Shown here in pieces: positions 26,869-37,320 of a DNA stretch of 64,000 bases (its first letter is position 1; every line of letters begins with the position of its first letter). The DNA comes from JAHBNG01 sp039028975 (GTDB lineage Bacteria; Chloroflexota; Anaerolineae; Caldilineales; Caldilineaceae). The stretch spans positions 1 to 64,000 of the forward strand of contig JBCCHB010000078.1 in the NCBI GenBank assembly GCA_039028975.1. Reading direction: 5' to 3'. Under the pieces are notes generated by a model, which was not told the DNA's origin, searched no databases, and saw only the letters and a program-made list of their open reading frames with translations. The translations under genes and the position numbers were made by a program.

Positions 26869-29028
26869 TTATCCATCATATCTGCCGTTTAGATAATTGA
26901 TTGAGATAATTGGCAAATAGATCATCGCGGATTCAGATGGACGCTCGGCTATTTGAACCGTTACTGTCGCCTCCGTACAGAGAATCGGTGTACCGTCATC
27001 ACAAACGCGGTAGATGAATGAATCTATACCGGTAAAATCTGGCATCGGAGTGTAACTAAATGTGCCATTACTCCGCAAAACGACCGAACCACTACTGGGC
27101 GACGTGACTGGCATGGACTCGACATGGAGCCGCTCACCCCTATCAATGTCGGTGTCGTTGATCAATAGTGACACCGATTGAGTCAGAGTTGTATTCTTAG
27201 TCAGGATAAACGCACCATCAGCTTCCGCAATCGGTAGATCGTTACGGCCTTCAAGTGTAATGGCGACTATGGCGCTGTTGGATGCGTTGCTGAGATCGGT
27301 TACAGTGTAAGCAAAGGTGTCGGTGATTATTGTACCGTGAGAGTATATTTGAAGTGCGTCTATTGCTGATGGATCGTAGGTGAAACTGCCATTGGCTTGA
27401 TGCAGTATTGGCACACCTAGCGTTGTGACGGCATCTGCGCTAGCCCACAGTTGATCACCTTCATCCGGATCTGACGTGCTGCCGCTCAATAGCCCGAACG
27501 TAGTAGTCACCACAAGTTGTTCGTCTTCGTTGGTTCGATAAGTGCGGGTTGGATCTGCCATGGGGGCATCGTTGACGGGGGTGACGGTAATATGGACTTC
27601 GTCTACTGTGGAGTAGCCGCGGGTGTCAGCAATACGGACGAAGAAGTGATCAGAACCCACAAAATTCAGCTCTGGTGTATACCAGGCAGACCAGGTAGCA
27701 GGGAAGCCAGTTCCTACGGGAGAGAATTCGTTCAATTGCCCATAGGAGGGTCCCTGGCCGAAAAGGGTAATCGTCGATGGCTGACCGATCGATACTTCAG
27801 GCAGGATAATCTCTTTGGCCACATCTTCTATAACCGTCACTGTCCACACAAACCGTACGTCGGTAACAGATATGGTTACGGGTGGACCGCCCAGGCCATC
27901 ATACATCTGATCATCGCTGCTGATAGCATGTTGAATTGTCCTCGTATAGACTCCGTTAGGAATCCCATCGTCTACTGCCAACACCTCAACCGTCTGGGCT
28001 ACGTTCCATGTTTGGGGTGTAAAAGTCAATGTAGTCGGGAGGGCTACCAAAGGCGGTGCTGGGTCAATCCCCACGTCGACAGGTGCAGTTGGTTCCGAGC
28101 CAAGGAAAACCGTATAACTCTGTCTACTGCCGCCCTCGTTCAGGCTAAGAAAGGCTGGGAAAACCTGAACTTCAGCTACATCATTGTCCTCAATAGTGAT
28201 GAGCAGATCACTGTGCTCAGAGAGAGAAGCACCTCGAGAATTGGTGAGTGTAAGGCGGAACATTTCATCCTCTTCATCAACTAGATCCTCAACGACCTCA
28301 ATCCGAATGTTGGATTGGTGTTGGACAGCAGCTCCGAAAGAGAGGGTGCCGCTCACGACTCGGATGTCATCGGGGATGCTCCCTCCTGGCATGTTTGGAT
28401 CAACCATAATCTCATAGTCGACACTGGACGGGCCATACGGATTAACTGGTTCCAGGATAACCGGAACTTCTATGAAACCAACCGACTCCGATACAGCTAT
28501 CGCTCCGGTATCAAAGGAAATTTGGGGAACGGATATTTCCGATTCTAGCGAACTGGTATTGTTGGTTGGCACCGTATCGCCCACAGCTGAAGCTTCAAAA
28601 ACATTCTCAATAATGGTTGGCTCGTTGAGGTCCTCTGCCACTTTACCAATGATAAAAATGTCGACTCGCGTTAGCGGTTGAAGATCGTCAATCTCCCATC
28701 TAAAGGTCGGATAGCCGTTTAGTTGCCGAATCTGCGAACCATTTGAGGTCGAAATTACGCTTGTGGAGAGAATCTGACTCGGCAGAAAGCCTGAAACGAT
28801 GATGTTTGACAGTGTAATTGGGCTGTGATTGGTGATGAATAGGGTGTAGACAATCGGCTGGGAAGGGAGCAGAGGCGTGTCGGGGAATACGGTCTGACCA
28901 ATTCCAACATCAATAGACCCTGGCTGGGCTTGGATATCAGTGATACAAAGTATCAGAGACATAAAGAGTAGTATCGTCATAATGAAAACGATGCTTGGGT
29001 ACAAAAACTGTCTATTATTGGAAAACAT
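26869..29028 (-). CDS. secreted Calx-beta / cadherin-like protein with YLPII tail
   Basis: A 719-residue exported adhesin-like protein. After a signal peptide (about 1-35) comes a DUF11-like domain (about 36-170, TNHSPITLSNIIVSG), a Calx-beta domain (about 175-285, ending LTNSRGASLSEHSDLLITIEDND), a related beta domain (288-395), and cadherin/VCBS-like Ig repeats (about 400-690) with VNDAPMADPTRTYRTNEDEQ and DTDIDRG. These folds bind calcium and mediate adhesion or matrix contacts in other bacteria. The C terminus is AMIYLPIISINYLNGRYDG, a YLPL-type tail with a longer-than-usual extension. TAGGAGAATTCC gives a strong ribosome site. It is the last gene of a minus-strand run of exported proteins, 9 bp after the preceding one. 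Confidence 0.8.
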   Translation of the reverse strand: MFSNNRQFLYPSIVFIMTILLFMSLILCITDIQAQPGSIDVGIGQTVFPDTPLLPSQPIVYTLFITNHSPITLSNIIVSGFLPSQILSTSVISTSNGSQIRQLNGYPTFRWEIDDLQPLTRVDIFIIGKVAEDLNEPTIIENVFEASAVGDTVPTNNTSSLESEISVPQISFDTGAIAVSESVGFIEVPVILEPVNPYGPSSVDYEIMVDPNMPGGSIPDDIRVVSGTLSFGAAVQHQSNIRIEVVEDLVDEEDEMFRLTLTNSRGASLSEHSDLLITIEDNDVAEVQVFPAFLSLNEGGSRQSYTVFLGSEPTAPVDVGIDPAPPLVALPTTLTFTPQTWNVAQTVEVLAVDDGIPNGVYTRTIQHAISSDDQMYDGLGGPPVTISVTDVRFVWTVTVIEDVAKEIILPEVSIGQPSTITLFGQGPSYGQLNEFSPVGTGFPATWSAWYTPELNFVGSDHFFVRIADTRGYSTVDEVHITVTPVNDAPMADPTRTYRTNEDEQLVVTTTFGLLSGSTSDPDEGDQLWASADAVTTLGVPILHQANGSFTYDPSAIDALQIYSHGTIITDTFAYTVTDLSNASNSAIVAITLEGRNDLPIAEADGAFILTKNTTLTQSVSLLINDTDIDRGERLHVESMPVTSPSSGSVVLRSNGTFSYTPMPDFTGIDSFIYRVCDDGTPILCTEATVTVQIAERPSESAMIYLPIISINYLNGRYDG

Positions 29029-29037
29029 GGAATTCTC

Positions 29038-31125
29038 CTATTCATTTTCTCTGATAAACGGTAGGAAAATCTCGACACCTGCAGCTGCGCTAGGCGGATC
29101 TGACACAATAGGCGTTGGCACAGGTATAACGGATGTCCCTGGTGCGACGACCGAAATAGGCTCTGAACAGCCGCTAAAATTGTGTTGATTCCAAGCACCG
29201 TTGCCGCAGCTGTGGTCACCAAATGCGTTGACGCAAAGGGAGGTAGTTCCATTTGTTTGAGCCTCCAAAACAAAAGGTTCGCTGGGCGGGACGCGCGTGG
29301 CCGAAATTGGCACGAATAAATCGTCTATGCCAGAGAGCGTCAGATTCATGGTGCCGCCACTGCAGCCGTTTGATTCTGTCTCCAGAAATGTGGTGACGGT
29401 GAGTACTTGGCCGACGGTTACCTCAGTAATCGGCACGGACACGTTTACCGATACGGAGAAGGGACCTGGCGGCGTATCGGTCGGTGTTGGTGTGTCGGTT
29501 GGCGTTGAGGTTGGTGAAACTGTATCTGTTGATGTCGGTGTCGCTGTTGGTGTCATGGTTGGTGTTGCTGTGGCAATGGGTGTGCTGGTTGGTGTATCTA
29601 CTCCTACTTTCAGAAATTCATCGATGGTTGCACTAACTGGCTGATCCGACGTGATGTCAACAGTACCCAGAAATCCATCCGCCAACTGGGGCTGCTCGTC
29701 TGTGCGAATTACCTGAGAGCGGTTGGGTTCTATGCCACTGAGGTTCAAACTGAATATACGCCCATCCAATTGGTTGAAAAAATCGACGGTGACGTTTGCG
29801 TCACTCGTACCGAGATTTTGAATGGTAAGTATAGAGGAGCGCGCCGAATCATGGGCCATGTACGGCATAGTGAGATTCGAATCGCGATTTGCGCTGCTAG
29901 GAGATTGGTAGCTGCCATAAGAAGCCAGCAGATCACCGCCAACAGATTCGGTCAGCTCGTCTATGCCTAATATACGATCGCTTGAAACAGCCAAGCTGCC
30001 ACTGAATGGACTGTCCAGGTCTAGAAATTCAGAGAGCGAAAGATATTGAAATCCCTGTGCTGGAATCGACCCCACATCGCTAATCGCTTCATTTGGACCG
30101 GCTAATTCGTACCCATTTCCTGCAAACAGCAAGGAGCTTTGGTCGAGATTCCCAAAGAAGAAGTTTGTGTTACGTAGGCCACCTTTGACCATCAGGTCAC
30201 TGTATGCTCGAGGGGAAAAAAACGTGGCTGTTGTTGACGAGCGGGAAGAGCGCCGTGTAGAGAGTATGGAAACGGGTGGATAGAGTCCGATCTGATCCAT
30301 CTGCGAAGTGGGTGCGAGAAGGCCGGCAAGTCGCTGGGTGTTACTAACCCGAAGCCAGCCCGTAAAATCTGCTGGTAGATCAAGCGCATCCGCTGAGATG
30401 GCCGCTCCACCTTCGGGCATCAAACTATCGCTTATCGAATCTGCCACCTCACCATCCGCAGTGAGTGCCTGGATATCCACCGTGGTGGTAGATGATCCGG
30501 CGTTCAAAAGGTGAATCATCGAATTTTTCTCGGCTGTCTTGAAAAATGGCCCAAAATAGAGGGTGCTGGTGGTAGATGACCCTGGCGTGCCTCGATATAA
30601 GGAGAGGGTTTGCGTCTCCTCATCGTAAATACGCACGACGCTTGAGAGGTATCCGTCTGAATAAACAGATGCCGTGTAAAGTCCATCATCCAGATCGAAG
30701 TAGCTAGTCGAATTGGCATCAAGGGCGAGTAATTCACCTGGGTTAAGATAGCTAGCTGACCCGCTATGAATTTCTCCGTCTCTATCTACAAATGTGAGCA
30801 GAAATGTGGCCGTTACGTTATCTTCATTCAATAGATACAGAGTTGATTGGGTATCGCTTTCTTTTCTGAAAACGGGGTGATAGAGTTCGTAAGATGGGTG
30901 TGGTCCTGGATCTTCTTCGTCTATGTCCGTAATGTCGCTGCTTTGGTCACTAAGCGTACTTACGTGCCTTGTTGCTGATTCAGCACTCACATCATACGAA
31001 TATAGGATTGGCTGGGTGCCTGAAATAAGACCGATGAATAGACAGGCGGTCAGCATCATAACAATCGTTCGAAAGGGCTTGGCTAAACTTAATTTAGATG
31101 GTCTACTTGTAGCGGGGGTAAACAT
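29038..31125 (-). CDS. secreted stalk protein with IFLPF tail
   Basis: A 695-residue exported protein of unknown function. The ATG at 31125 is preferred (GGAGATAAATTCAAA upstream), because the longer frame would overlap the preceding gene. Signal-anchor hydrophobic segment at about 16-40, then beta-rich repeats about 85-100 residues long with phrases such as LYHPVFRKESDTQSTLYLLN, TLYFGPFFKTAEKNSMIHLL and MPYMAHDSARSSILTIQNLG, reminiscent of repeated extracellular beta-sandwich modules. A Thr/Pro stalk (PTSTPTDTPTPTDTPP) precedes a last Cys-containing domain. The tail is VEIFLPFIRENE. It belongs to a closely packed group of exported-protein genes. Confidence 0.75.
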   Translation of the reverse strand: MFTPATSRPSKLSLAKPFRTIVMMLTACLFIGLISGTQPILYSYDVSAESATRHVSTLSDQSSDITDIDEEDPGPHPSYELYHPVFRKESDTQSTLYLLNEDNVTATFLLTFVDRDGEIHSGSASYLNPGELLALDANSTSYFDLDDGLYTASVYSDGYLSSVVRIYDEETQTLSLYRGTPGSSTTSTLYFGPFFKTAEKNSMIHLLNAGSSTTTVDIQALTADGEVADSISDSLMPEGGAAISADALDLPADFTGWLRVSNTQRLAGLLAPTSQMDQIGLYPPVSILSTRRSSRSSTTATFFSPRAYSDLMVKGGLRNTNFFFGNLDQSSLLFAGNGYELAGPNEAISDVGSIPAQGFQYLSLSEFLDLDSPFSGSLAVSSDRILGIDELTESVGGDLLASYGSYQSPSSANRDSNLTMPYMAHDSARSSILTIQNLGTSDANVTVDFFNQLDGRIFSLNLSGIEPNRSQVIRTDEQPQLADGFLGTVDITSDQPVSATIDEFLKVGVDTPTSTPIATATPTMTPTATPTSTDTVSPTSTPTDTPTPTDTPPGPFSVSVNVSVPITEVTVGQVLTVTTFLETESNGCSGGTMNLTLSGIDDLFVPISATRVPPSEPFVLEAQTNGTTSLCVNAFGDHSCGNGAWNQHNFSGCSEPISVVAPGTSVIPVPTPIVSDPPSAAAGVEIFLPFIRENE

Positions 31126-31175
31126 TTTGAATTTATCTCCTAGAATGTGTGTAAGGGTATATCTACTCTTTATCT

Positions 31176-33944
31176 CTAATCTACATAAATCGTTGGCAGA
31201 TAGATATCTTTCCACTCTGTACGGCAATCTGCGTTCTCATCAAGAGTGCTATCGACCTCGTTGGTTGGTAGAGGCAGCGCCCATAGCTCCTGACCATGAA
31301 CGGGATCGGTGGCGAAAAAGAGGAGTTTGTCGCAGGTTAGCATCAGTGTGTTGGGGTTGGCATTGCCAGCGCCGGGGTAGATGTCAGCGACCATCGTCGT
31401 ACCTGTCTCGGTGCCGTCGCTGCGCCACAATTCGCGTCCGTGGATGCCATCGTCGGCAACAAAGTAGAGGGTACCGTTGACGTCGAACATAGACTCTGCA
31501 TCTATCCAGGAGGTGATGGACTTTACCGTGACGGTGCCTTCTGGCGTACCATCGCTCTTCCACAATTGGCTACCATCTGAGACGAAATACAAGTAATCAC
31601 CAGCCGTGGCTAGCACGTTCGGCGCATCACTATATCCAGCGCGAATGGACCCTTTTTTGAGCAGGATTGTGCCTTCTTCTGTACCATCGCTCCTCCACAG
31701 TTCATCAAAGTTAGCCATAAAGTAGAGAACGCCGTTCAGCCCGATTAGCGTATGCGGACGGACGCTATCAGGCAGAAAGGGTACAGGGCCTAGCTCTGAA
31801 CCATCAGTTTGCCAGATGTGCTTACCAATGCTGTCGTCATATACCTCAAAGTAGAGGATGTCATTAACCTTAAACAGATGTCTTTGACGGGTATAGTCTA
31901 TGCCATGGCCGCGAGGACCCGCATCCTTAAACAAGACGGTGCCTTCCGTCGTGCCATCGCTCTTCCATAGCTGTCGTCCGTGGGGTCCATCATCCGCCAT
32001 AAAGAAGAGCGTACCGTTTAGGCTGGTCAGCTCATCAGGCTCGGAACCGTCACGATCTACTAAATTAATATCTTTGACCAGCACAGTACTCGCTTCGGTG
32101 CCATCACTCTTCCACAGCTCGCTGCCATGAATGCCATCATTGCCAGCGAAGAAGAGGGTGTTGCCTACGCTACCGATAAAGTTATCACCTTCGCGTCCCG
32201 CGTAGTGGTAATAGGAGCCAACTGAACCAGGGTTGATATCTTTCACGAGTTGGGTACCTTGAGCTGTGCCATCGCTCTTCCACAGCTCTGGCCCGTGGAT
32301 CTCATCGTCGCCCATAAAGTAGAGGGTTCTGTTGTGGGCAAACATTGCTCTGTAATATGGTTTGGCGATCTCGTTGAACACCTGAGTCCCTTGGGCCGTA
32401 CCATCGCTCTTCCATAGGGGAAACGTGAGGTCTGTGGAGGAATTCGAAGTTCTGAAACTCAAGAACAGCGTATTGCTGAAGACAGTGGCGTTGTGAACGT
32501 CAATTCCCTCAGAGCCAACGCTATTTGCTTTGAGCAAAGCTGTGCCCTCTTCGGTACCATCGCTCTTCCATAGCCCATTCTGAACAAAGAAAGATCTGTT
32601 ATTTACTTCAGTTAATTCCCGGAAAGACGACAAATCCGAATTCTCGATCGGCACAGTACCCTCTACCGTGCCGTCGCTCCGCCATAGTCGTCTCTCTTGA
32701 GATTCGTCATATATAAAGAAATACAACGCACCGTTGATGTTCTTCAATTCAGTAATCGATTGGTCTGGTCGCTTCCAACGCCCAAATGACGTTAGCTTTA
32801 TCGTGCCTTCTTCCGAGCCGTCACTCTTCCACAATTCAATCCGATTTGCACCGTCGAATGCCGTAAAAAAGAGAACGTCATCCACATCAATCAGATTTCC
32901 CAACGTGCCTTCCGTGCCAGGGTGGATATCTTTCACCATGACCGTACCGGCTTCGGTACCGTCGCTCTTCCACAGTTCACGACCATGAACGCCGTCATCT
33001 ACTGTGAAATAGAGCACCCCACCAATCGTGTTCCACAGCAATGGATACCCCCCTTCCATGCCAGGGTGGATGTCCTTCACCATGATCGTACCTGCTTCAG
33101 TGCCGTCACTCTTCCACAGTTCAGCCCCATGAACACCGTCATCTGCTCTGAAGTAGAGCACCCCATCTAGCCTGTTCAACTCCGATGGATACCCCCTGTC
33201 AGGGCCAGGACGGATGTCCTTCACCATGACCGTGCCGAGTTCGGTACCGTCGCTCTTCCACAGCTCACGTCCGTACACGCCATCATTTGCTGTGAAGTAG
33301 AGGGTTCCATCAATATTGGTCAATCTCTCTGGACGCGAATCATCAGGCCCCGGCACGATATCTTTCACCATGATTGTGCCTACTTCAGTACCGTTACTTA
33401 TCCATAATTCGGACCCATGGGTTCCATCATCTGCAACGAAATAGAGGGTACCATCAATATTGGTAAAATGCTCTAGCTTATCATCAGAGCCTGGCACAAT
33501 GTCTTTCACCATGAAAGTCCCCTCTTCTGTACCGTCACTCTTCCATAGCTCAGCCCCATGAATACTATCATGGGCCTTGAAATAGAGGGTGCCATCAACG
33601 TCAGTCAATGAACTCAGATAGCTACCCCCATAAGCACTGGTAGAGATATGTTTGACCAAAACCGTACCTTCTGCCGTACCGTCGCTCTTCCATAGCTCAT
33701 CATTGCTGTTGGGGCTGCGATTGGCAAAAAAGAGCGTATCGCCTACGGCGGTCAACTCGCTGGCTCTTAAGGGGATCGGTAAGGTGTTGAAATCTTTTAC
33801 AAGGTAGGGATATCGTGGTCCAGACTGGGCCACGGCAAGATGGGTTGTTCCTGCCCATAGGGCTACAAACAGAACAAAGAATATACTTGACACGAACAGG
33901 TATCGTGTGGTTTGCTTTTGAAGCCGTTTGATTTGGGTTGTCAT
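31176..33944 (-). CDS. secreted ELWKSDGT-repeat protein 1
   Basis: A 922-residue exported protein made almost entirely of about 17 repeats of roughly 50 residues. Each contains a core ELWKSDGTEEGTxxVKDIxPG followed by LTxxxGTLYFxADDGxHG, the sequence rhythm of a beta-propeller-like or solenoid surface protein. Signal peptide at about 15-40 (VALWAGTTHLAVAQ). The tail is DIYLPTIYVD, a member of the YLPL-type set. The ATG at 33944 has GGAG five bases upstream; a GTG two codons earlier is less likely. It is a paralog of the next gene upstream, 28 bp away, indicating tandem duplication. The function is not known. Confidence 0.8.
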   Translation of the reverse strand: MTTQIKRLQKQTTRYLFVSSIFFVLFVALWAGTTHLAVAQSGPRYPYLVKDFNTLPIPLRASELTAVGDTLFFANRSPNSNDELWKSDGTAEGTVLVKHISTSAYGGSYLSSLTDVDGTLYFKAHDSIHGAELWKSDGTEEGTFMVKDIVPGSDDKLEHFTNIDGTLYFVADDGTHGSELWISNGTEVGTIMVKDIVPGPDDSRPERLTNIDGTLYFTANDGVYGRELWKSDGTELGTVMVKDIRPGPDRGYPSELNRLDGVLYFRADDGVHGAELWKSDGTEAGTIMVKDIHPGMEGGYPLLWNTIGGVLYFTVDDGVHGRELWKSDGTEAGTVMVKDIHPGTEGTLGNLIDVDDVLFFTAFDGANRIELWKSDGSEEGTIKLTSFGRWKRPDQSITELKNINGALYFFIYDESQERRLWRSDGTVEGTVPIENSDLSSFRELTEVNNRSFFVQNGLWKSDGTEEGTALLKANSVGSEGIDVHNATVFSNTLFLSFRTSNSSTDLTFPLWKSDGTAQGTQVFNEIAKPYYRAMFAHNRTLYFMGDDEIHGPELWKSDGTAQGTQLVKDINPGSVGSYYHYAGREGDNFIGSVGNTLFFAGNDGIHGSELWKSDGTEASTVLVKDINLVDRDGSEPDELTSLNGTLFFMADDGPHGRQLWKSDGTTEGTVLFKDAGPRGHGIDYTRQRHLFKVNDILYFEVYDDSIGKHIWQTDGSELGPVPFLPDSVRPHTLIGLNGVLYFMANFDELWRSDGTEEGTILLKKGSIRAGYSDAPNVLATAGDYLYFVSDGSQLWKSDGTPEGTVTVKSITSWIDAESMFDVNGTLYFVADDGIHGRELWRSDGTETGTTMVADIYPGAGNANPNTLMLTCDKLLFFATDPVHGQELWALPLPTNEVDSTLDENADCRTEWKDIYLPTIYVD

Positions 33945-33972
33945 AGTCACTCCATGCAGTAGAAAATTGCGT

Positions 33973-36900
33973 TTACTTCCAAAAAATAGGTAGATAGATA
34001 CCGCTAAAACCCGGTGAACAAGCGTTGCCTACCCCGTCTTCGTCGATATCGCCCTGCTCTGGATTGGCGTCGAGCGGGCAGTTATCGGCCTGGTCGGCTA
34101 CGCCATCGTTGTCGTCATCTGGGTCTGCGTTGTTGCCGATGGCATCTCCATCTGTGTCTGTAGATTCGCTAGGGTCCAAGGGGAAGGCATCATAAATGTC
34201 ACTGCGTCTATCGTCATCGTCATCGCGGTCGCAGGCGTCACCGCTGCCGTCATTATCAAAATCATCCTGATTGGGATTGGCTATGGTGATACAATTGTCG
34301 TTCTGGTCCGTTACGCCATCATTGTCTACATCATCAAATAGTTGGTACGCCCAAAGTTCGCGACCATGTTTCTCATCAAGGGCAGAAAGGAAGATCGTTC
34401 CACCCACAGCGTTGACATTCTTGGGGGAATAGAATTCTCTATCTGGGTAAAGGCTTTGCAATGTAGCGGTTCCATCGGGTGAGCCATCGCTCTTCCATAG
34501 TGTATTCCGCTCAGCCTGTGTGGCAATGGCCAGGAATAACGTTTCATTCATACTTATCATGCTGAGGTTATAAGGGGAGTCGATCGATTTAATCAACACG
34601 GTGCCTTCGGACGTGCCATTGCTCTTCCACAAGCCACGACCCGGACTATCGGAAGGGCCCAAAAAGTAAAGCACTTCGCCAACCTGGGTGAAGTTACTCA
34701 GATAAGCATGCGCGTTTGTAGGATCCGTTGCCTTAATCAGGGCCGTACCGGCAGATGTGCCATCGCTCTTCCACAATTCATCTTTCACGCTGTAGAAGAG
34801 GGTGCCATGGATACTTGCAAGATTGCTAGCTGACCCCTTAATGTGCTCTTTCAGTATTACGGTCTCTTCTGTTGTGCCGTCACTCTTCCACAACTGAGCA
34901 CCGTCAGCATCGTTTTTGGTCATGAAATAGAGGGCATTATCTATGGCAATCAACCCATAGATTGCTGGATAGGATGGGAATTCTTTAATTAACTCGGTTT
35001 CCATTGAGGTGCCAGTGGTTTTCCATAGCTCAGTGCTGCTGGAATCGCGGTTGGCAATGAAATAGAGGGCACCGCCCATTTCAACTGGCCTGAAAATTGT
35101 GCTAGTGCGTGGAAACTCTTTGACGAGTTGCACTCCTTCCTGGGTGCCATCACTTTTCCATACCCCTGCTTGCTTTGGCGTGTTGGCACTTGCTTCTACG
35201 CCACTGAAATAGAGTTCATCGTTAAAATTCGTGTATAGGTTGTGTGAACTAGGTAAGAAAACGCCGCTAATTGACACTGTGCCAGAATCAGTGCCATCGC
35301 TCTTCCACAGCTCATACGGAAACGAAGACAACGTTCGCTTACCATCATAGCCAGTAAAGTAAAGCGTGCCATTAACGTAGGTAAAACGACCCAAACGAGC
35401 ATTAGGGGCATCTGGGTAAACCTCCTTGAGCATCACGGTTCCAGCGTCAGTGCCGTCGGTCCGCCACAGTTGGGTCTTATTTACATCATCTTCCAACGTG
35501 AAGAAGGCTTCATGCCTAACCGTGATCCAATTCGCAATTGACGCATCAGCATTGTCTGGTGCAATCCCCCTCACCCTCCATGTCCCAACCTCTGTTCCGT
35601 CTGTCCGCCAAAGCGCACCGCTACCGGTGCCATCATCAGCGCTAAAATAGAGCGTTCCACCAATCATATTCATCGAGCGAGGCTCAGAATTTTTGGTCCC
35701 CAGCTTGCCAGTATCAACTATCGTGGTCCCTGCCGCTGTCCCATCGCTCTTCCATAGCTGAGTTCTATTTACGTCATCATGTGAAATAAAATAGAGGGTG
35801 CCATTCATGGTGACAAATCGTAGATCTAGCTGATCAAATCCACCTGGGCCTGCAACGATGTCCTTAACCATCATCGTACCGTCTTCTGTACCGTCACTCT
35901 TCCACAGTGCCCACCCGTTGATGTAGGAATACCCCATGAAGAAGAGATGTCTGTTCATATCAGCCCATGGCTGGCTCCCCCAATCATTAATTATTAGGGG
36001 GCTGTCACTGATAACCGTGGTGCCTTCGGGTGTGCCGTCGCTTCTCCATAACTTGTCACCGCCGCTACTTACGTAGACAAAGAGGGTTCCATCTAAATGA
36101 GCAACAATTCTTAAGGAAGAGTAAGTATCAAAGTCTCTGACCAAAACCGTACCTCCCTCTGTGCCGTCGCTCTTCCACAACTCGCCACTCTGCGTACGCA
36201 AATAGAGGGTGCCATCTGCGTTGGTAAGCTGCCTAATATCGCGAGGTCCACCAGAATCGGCGTCAATTACCAGCACTGTACCTTCTTCTGTGCCATCACT
36301 CTTCCAAAGGCTGTCCCCTTGGGTAAAATCCTCAACAACAAAAAAAAGGAGTCCCCCAACATCTGTTAAGTACGATATCCTTGAATCATAAGGCCCAGGA
36401 GTGATGTCTTTGACCAAAACGGTACCTTCCTCTGAGCCATCGCTCTTCCACAGCTCCTGACCGTGGATGCTATCATTGGCTCTAAAGTAGAGGGTACTGT
36501 CCACATTGGTTAGGTCCTTTGGGAATGAACTGCCCGAGCCTGGATAGATATCCTTGACCATAACGGTTCCGGCTTCAGTACCGTCGCTCTTCCACAGCTC
36601 TTGACGGTTGTTTGTGTCTGCGGCTGTGAAGAAGAGCAGATCGCCGACAACCGTCAGGTTCGTCGGCGAGGCCGAGCCTATCCCTGCATAGATGTCCTTG
36701 ACCAGCATAGGTTCGGCAGTGGGATCTTCACAGGTCCACAACTCTTTGCCGTGGATTTGATCTTCTCTGATGAAAAAGAGCCGATTGTACAGATAGACCG
36801 TTCCTTCCAACAATGGACAACTGTTGTTGGGATCGACTTCTTTGAGCATGAAAGTCCCCTCTTCTGTGCCATCGCTCTGCCAGAGTTGGAATTGATGGGG

Positions 36901-37134
36901 CAGAGGGGCGGCGTAGAAGTAGAGTAGACCATTGAGCACGATCAAATCTGCCGGATTGAGGGAGATGGGTACGTCGATGGTATTGATGTCTTTGACGAGA
37001 TAGGGCGGTCCCGGCGTTGGGTTGTCAGGTGGCTCTACCTCGTTGGGCGGTTTAGCTAGCGCGACCGATAGTGGGAATAGAGTGGATACGCAAAGAGCGA
37101 TTGTGAAGATGATTGAGATGATGATTGTACGCAT
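33973..37134 (-). CDS. secreted ELWKSDGT-repeat protein 2 with TSP3-like calcium repeats
   Basis: A 1053-residue paralog of the preceding entry, with about 18 ELWKSDGT units spread over residues 45-930. Unlike its neighbour it carries, at about 935-1035, calcium-binding thrombospondin type-3-like repeats (DNDGVTDQNDNC, DFDNDGSGDACD, DTDGDAIGNNADPDDDNDG), so calcium probably stiffens the C-terminal stem. The protein ends in SGIYLPIFWK. Signal peptide at about 1-28. AAAGGAAACTTA precedes the ATG. It is the first of four closely spaced genes for exported proteins (gaps 28, 50 and 9 bp), which probably form an operon. Confidence 0.82.
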   Translation of the reverse strand: MRTIIISIIFTIALCVSTLFPLSVALAKPPNEVEPPDNPTPGPPYLVKDINTIDVPISLNPADLIVLNGLLYFYAAPLPHQFQLWQSDGTEEGTFMLKEVDPNNSCPLLEGTVYLYNRLFFIREDQIHGKELWTCEDPTAEPMLVKDIYAGIGSASPTNLTVVGDLLFFTAADTNNRQELWKSDGTEAGTVMVKDIYPGSGSSFPKDLTNVDSTLYFRANDSIHGQELWKSDGSEEGTVLVKDITPGPYDSRISYLTDVGGLLFFVVEDFTQGDSLWKSDGTEEGTVLVIDADSGGPRDIRQLTNADGTLYLRTQSGELWKSDGTEGGTVLVRDFDTYSSLRIVAHLDGTLFVYVSSGGDKLWRSDGTPEGTTVISDSPLIINDWGSQPWADMNRHLFFMGYSYINGWALWKSDGTEDGTMMVKDIVAGPGGFDQLDLRFVTMNGTLYFISHDDVNRTQLWKSDGTAAGTTIVDTGKLGTKNSEPRSMNMIGGTLYFSADDGTGSGALWRTDGTEVGTWRVRGIAPDNADASIANWITVRHEAFFTLEDDVNKTQLWRTDGTDAGTVMLKEVYPDAPNARLGRFTYVNGTLYFTGYDGKRTLSSFPYELWKSDGTDSGTVSISGVFLPSSHNLYTNFNDELYFSGVEASANTPKQAGVWKSDGTQEGVQLVKEFPRTSTIFRPVEMGGALYFIANRDSSSTELWKTTGTSMETELIKEFPSYPAIYGLIAIDNALYFMTKNDADGAQLWKSDGTTEETVILKEHIKGSASNLASIHGTLFYSVKDELWKSDGTSAGTALIKATDPTNAHAYLSNFTQVGEVLYFLGPSDSPGRGLWKSNGTSEGTVLIKSIDSPYNLSMISMNETLFLAIATQAERNTLWKSDGSPDGTATLQSLYPDREFYSPKNVNAVGGTIFLSALDEKHGRELWAYQLFDDVDNDGVTDQNDNCITIANPNQDDFDNDGSGDACDRDDDDDRRSDIYDAFPLDPSESTDTDGDAIGNNADPDDDNDGVADQADNCPLDANPEQGDIDEDGVGNACSPGFSGIYLPIFWK

Positions 37135-37164
37135 TAAGTTTCCTTTTTATACAGATAGTAATTG

Positions 37165-37280
37165 TTAGAAGCCGTCTGAAAAGTCAGTCGTTCCGCTCTG
37201 AGGGTGGATCACCTGTTTGGGGTATATCCACTCCGGTACTAGAGCGAACAGAAGCTGTCTGAAAAGTATGGCTTCTTAGA
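37165..37280. repeat. AGAAGCYGTCTGAAAAGT repeats
   Basis: TTAGAAGCCGTCTGAAAAGT (37165-37184) and ACAGAAGCTGTCTGAAAAGT (37248-37267) are near-identical direct copies, the second followed by GGCTTCTTA, which pairs with the start of the first. The same word forms the outer arms of the palindrome at 48516-48648, so this is a dispersed repeat. It lies in the region upstream of the ELWKSDGT operon. Confidence 0.65.
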
Positions 37281-37320
37281 ATAATCACCTACCGTAGCAG
37301 GATCGTAGAAGAGGGCGTTT

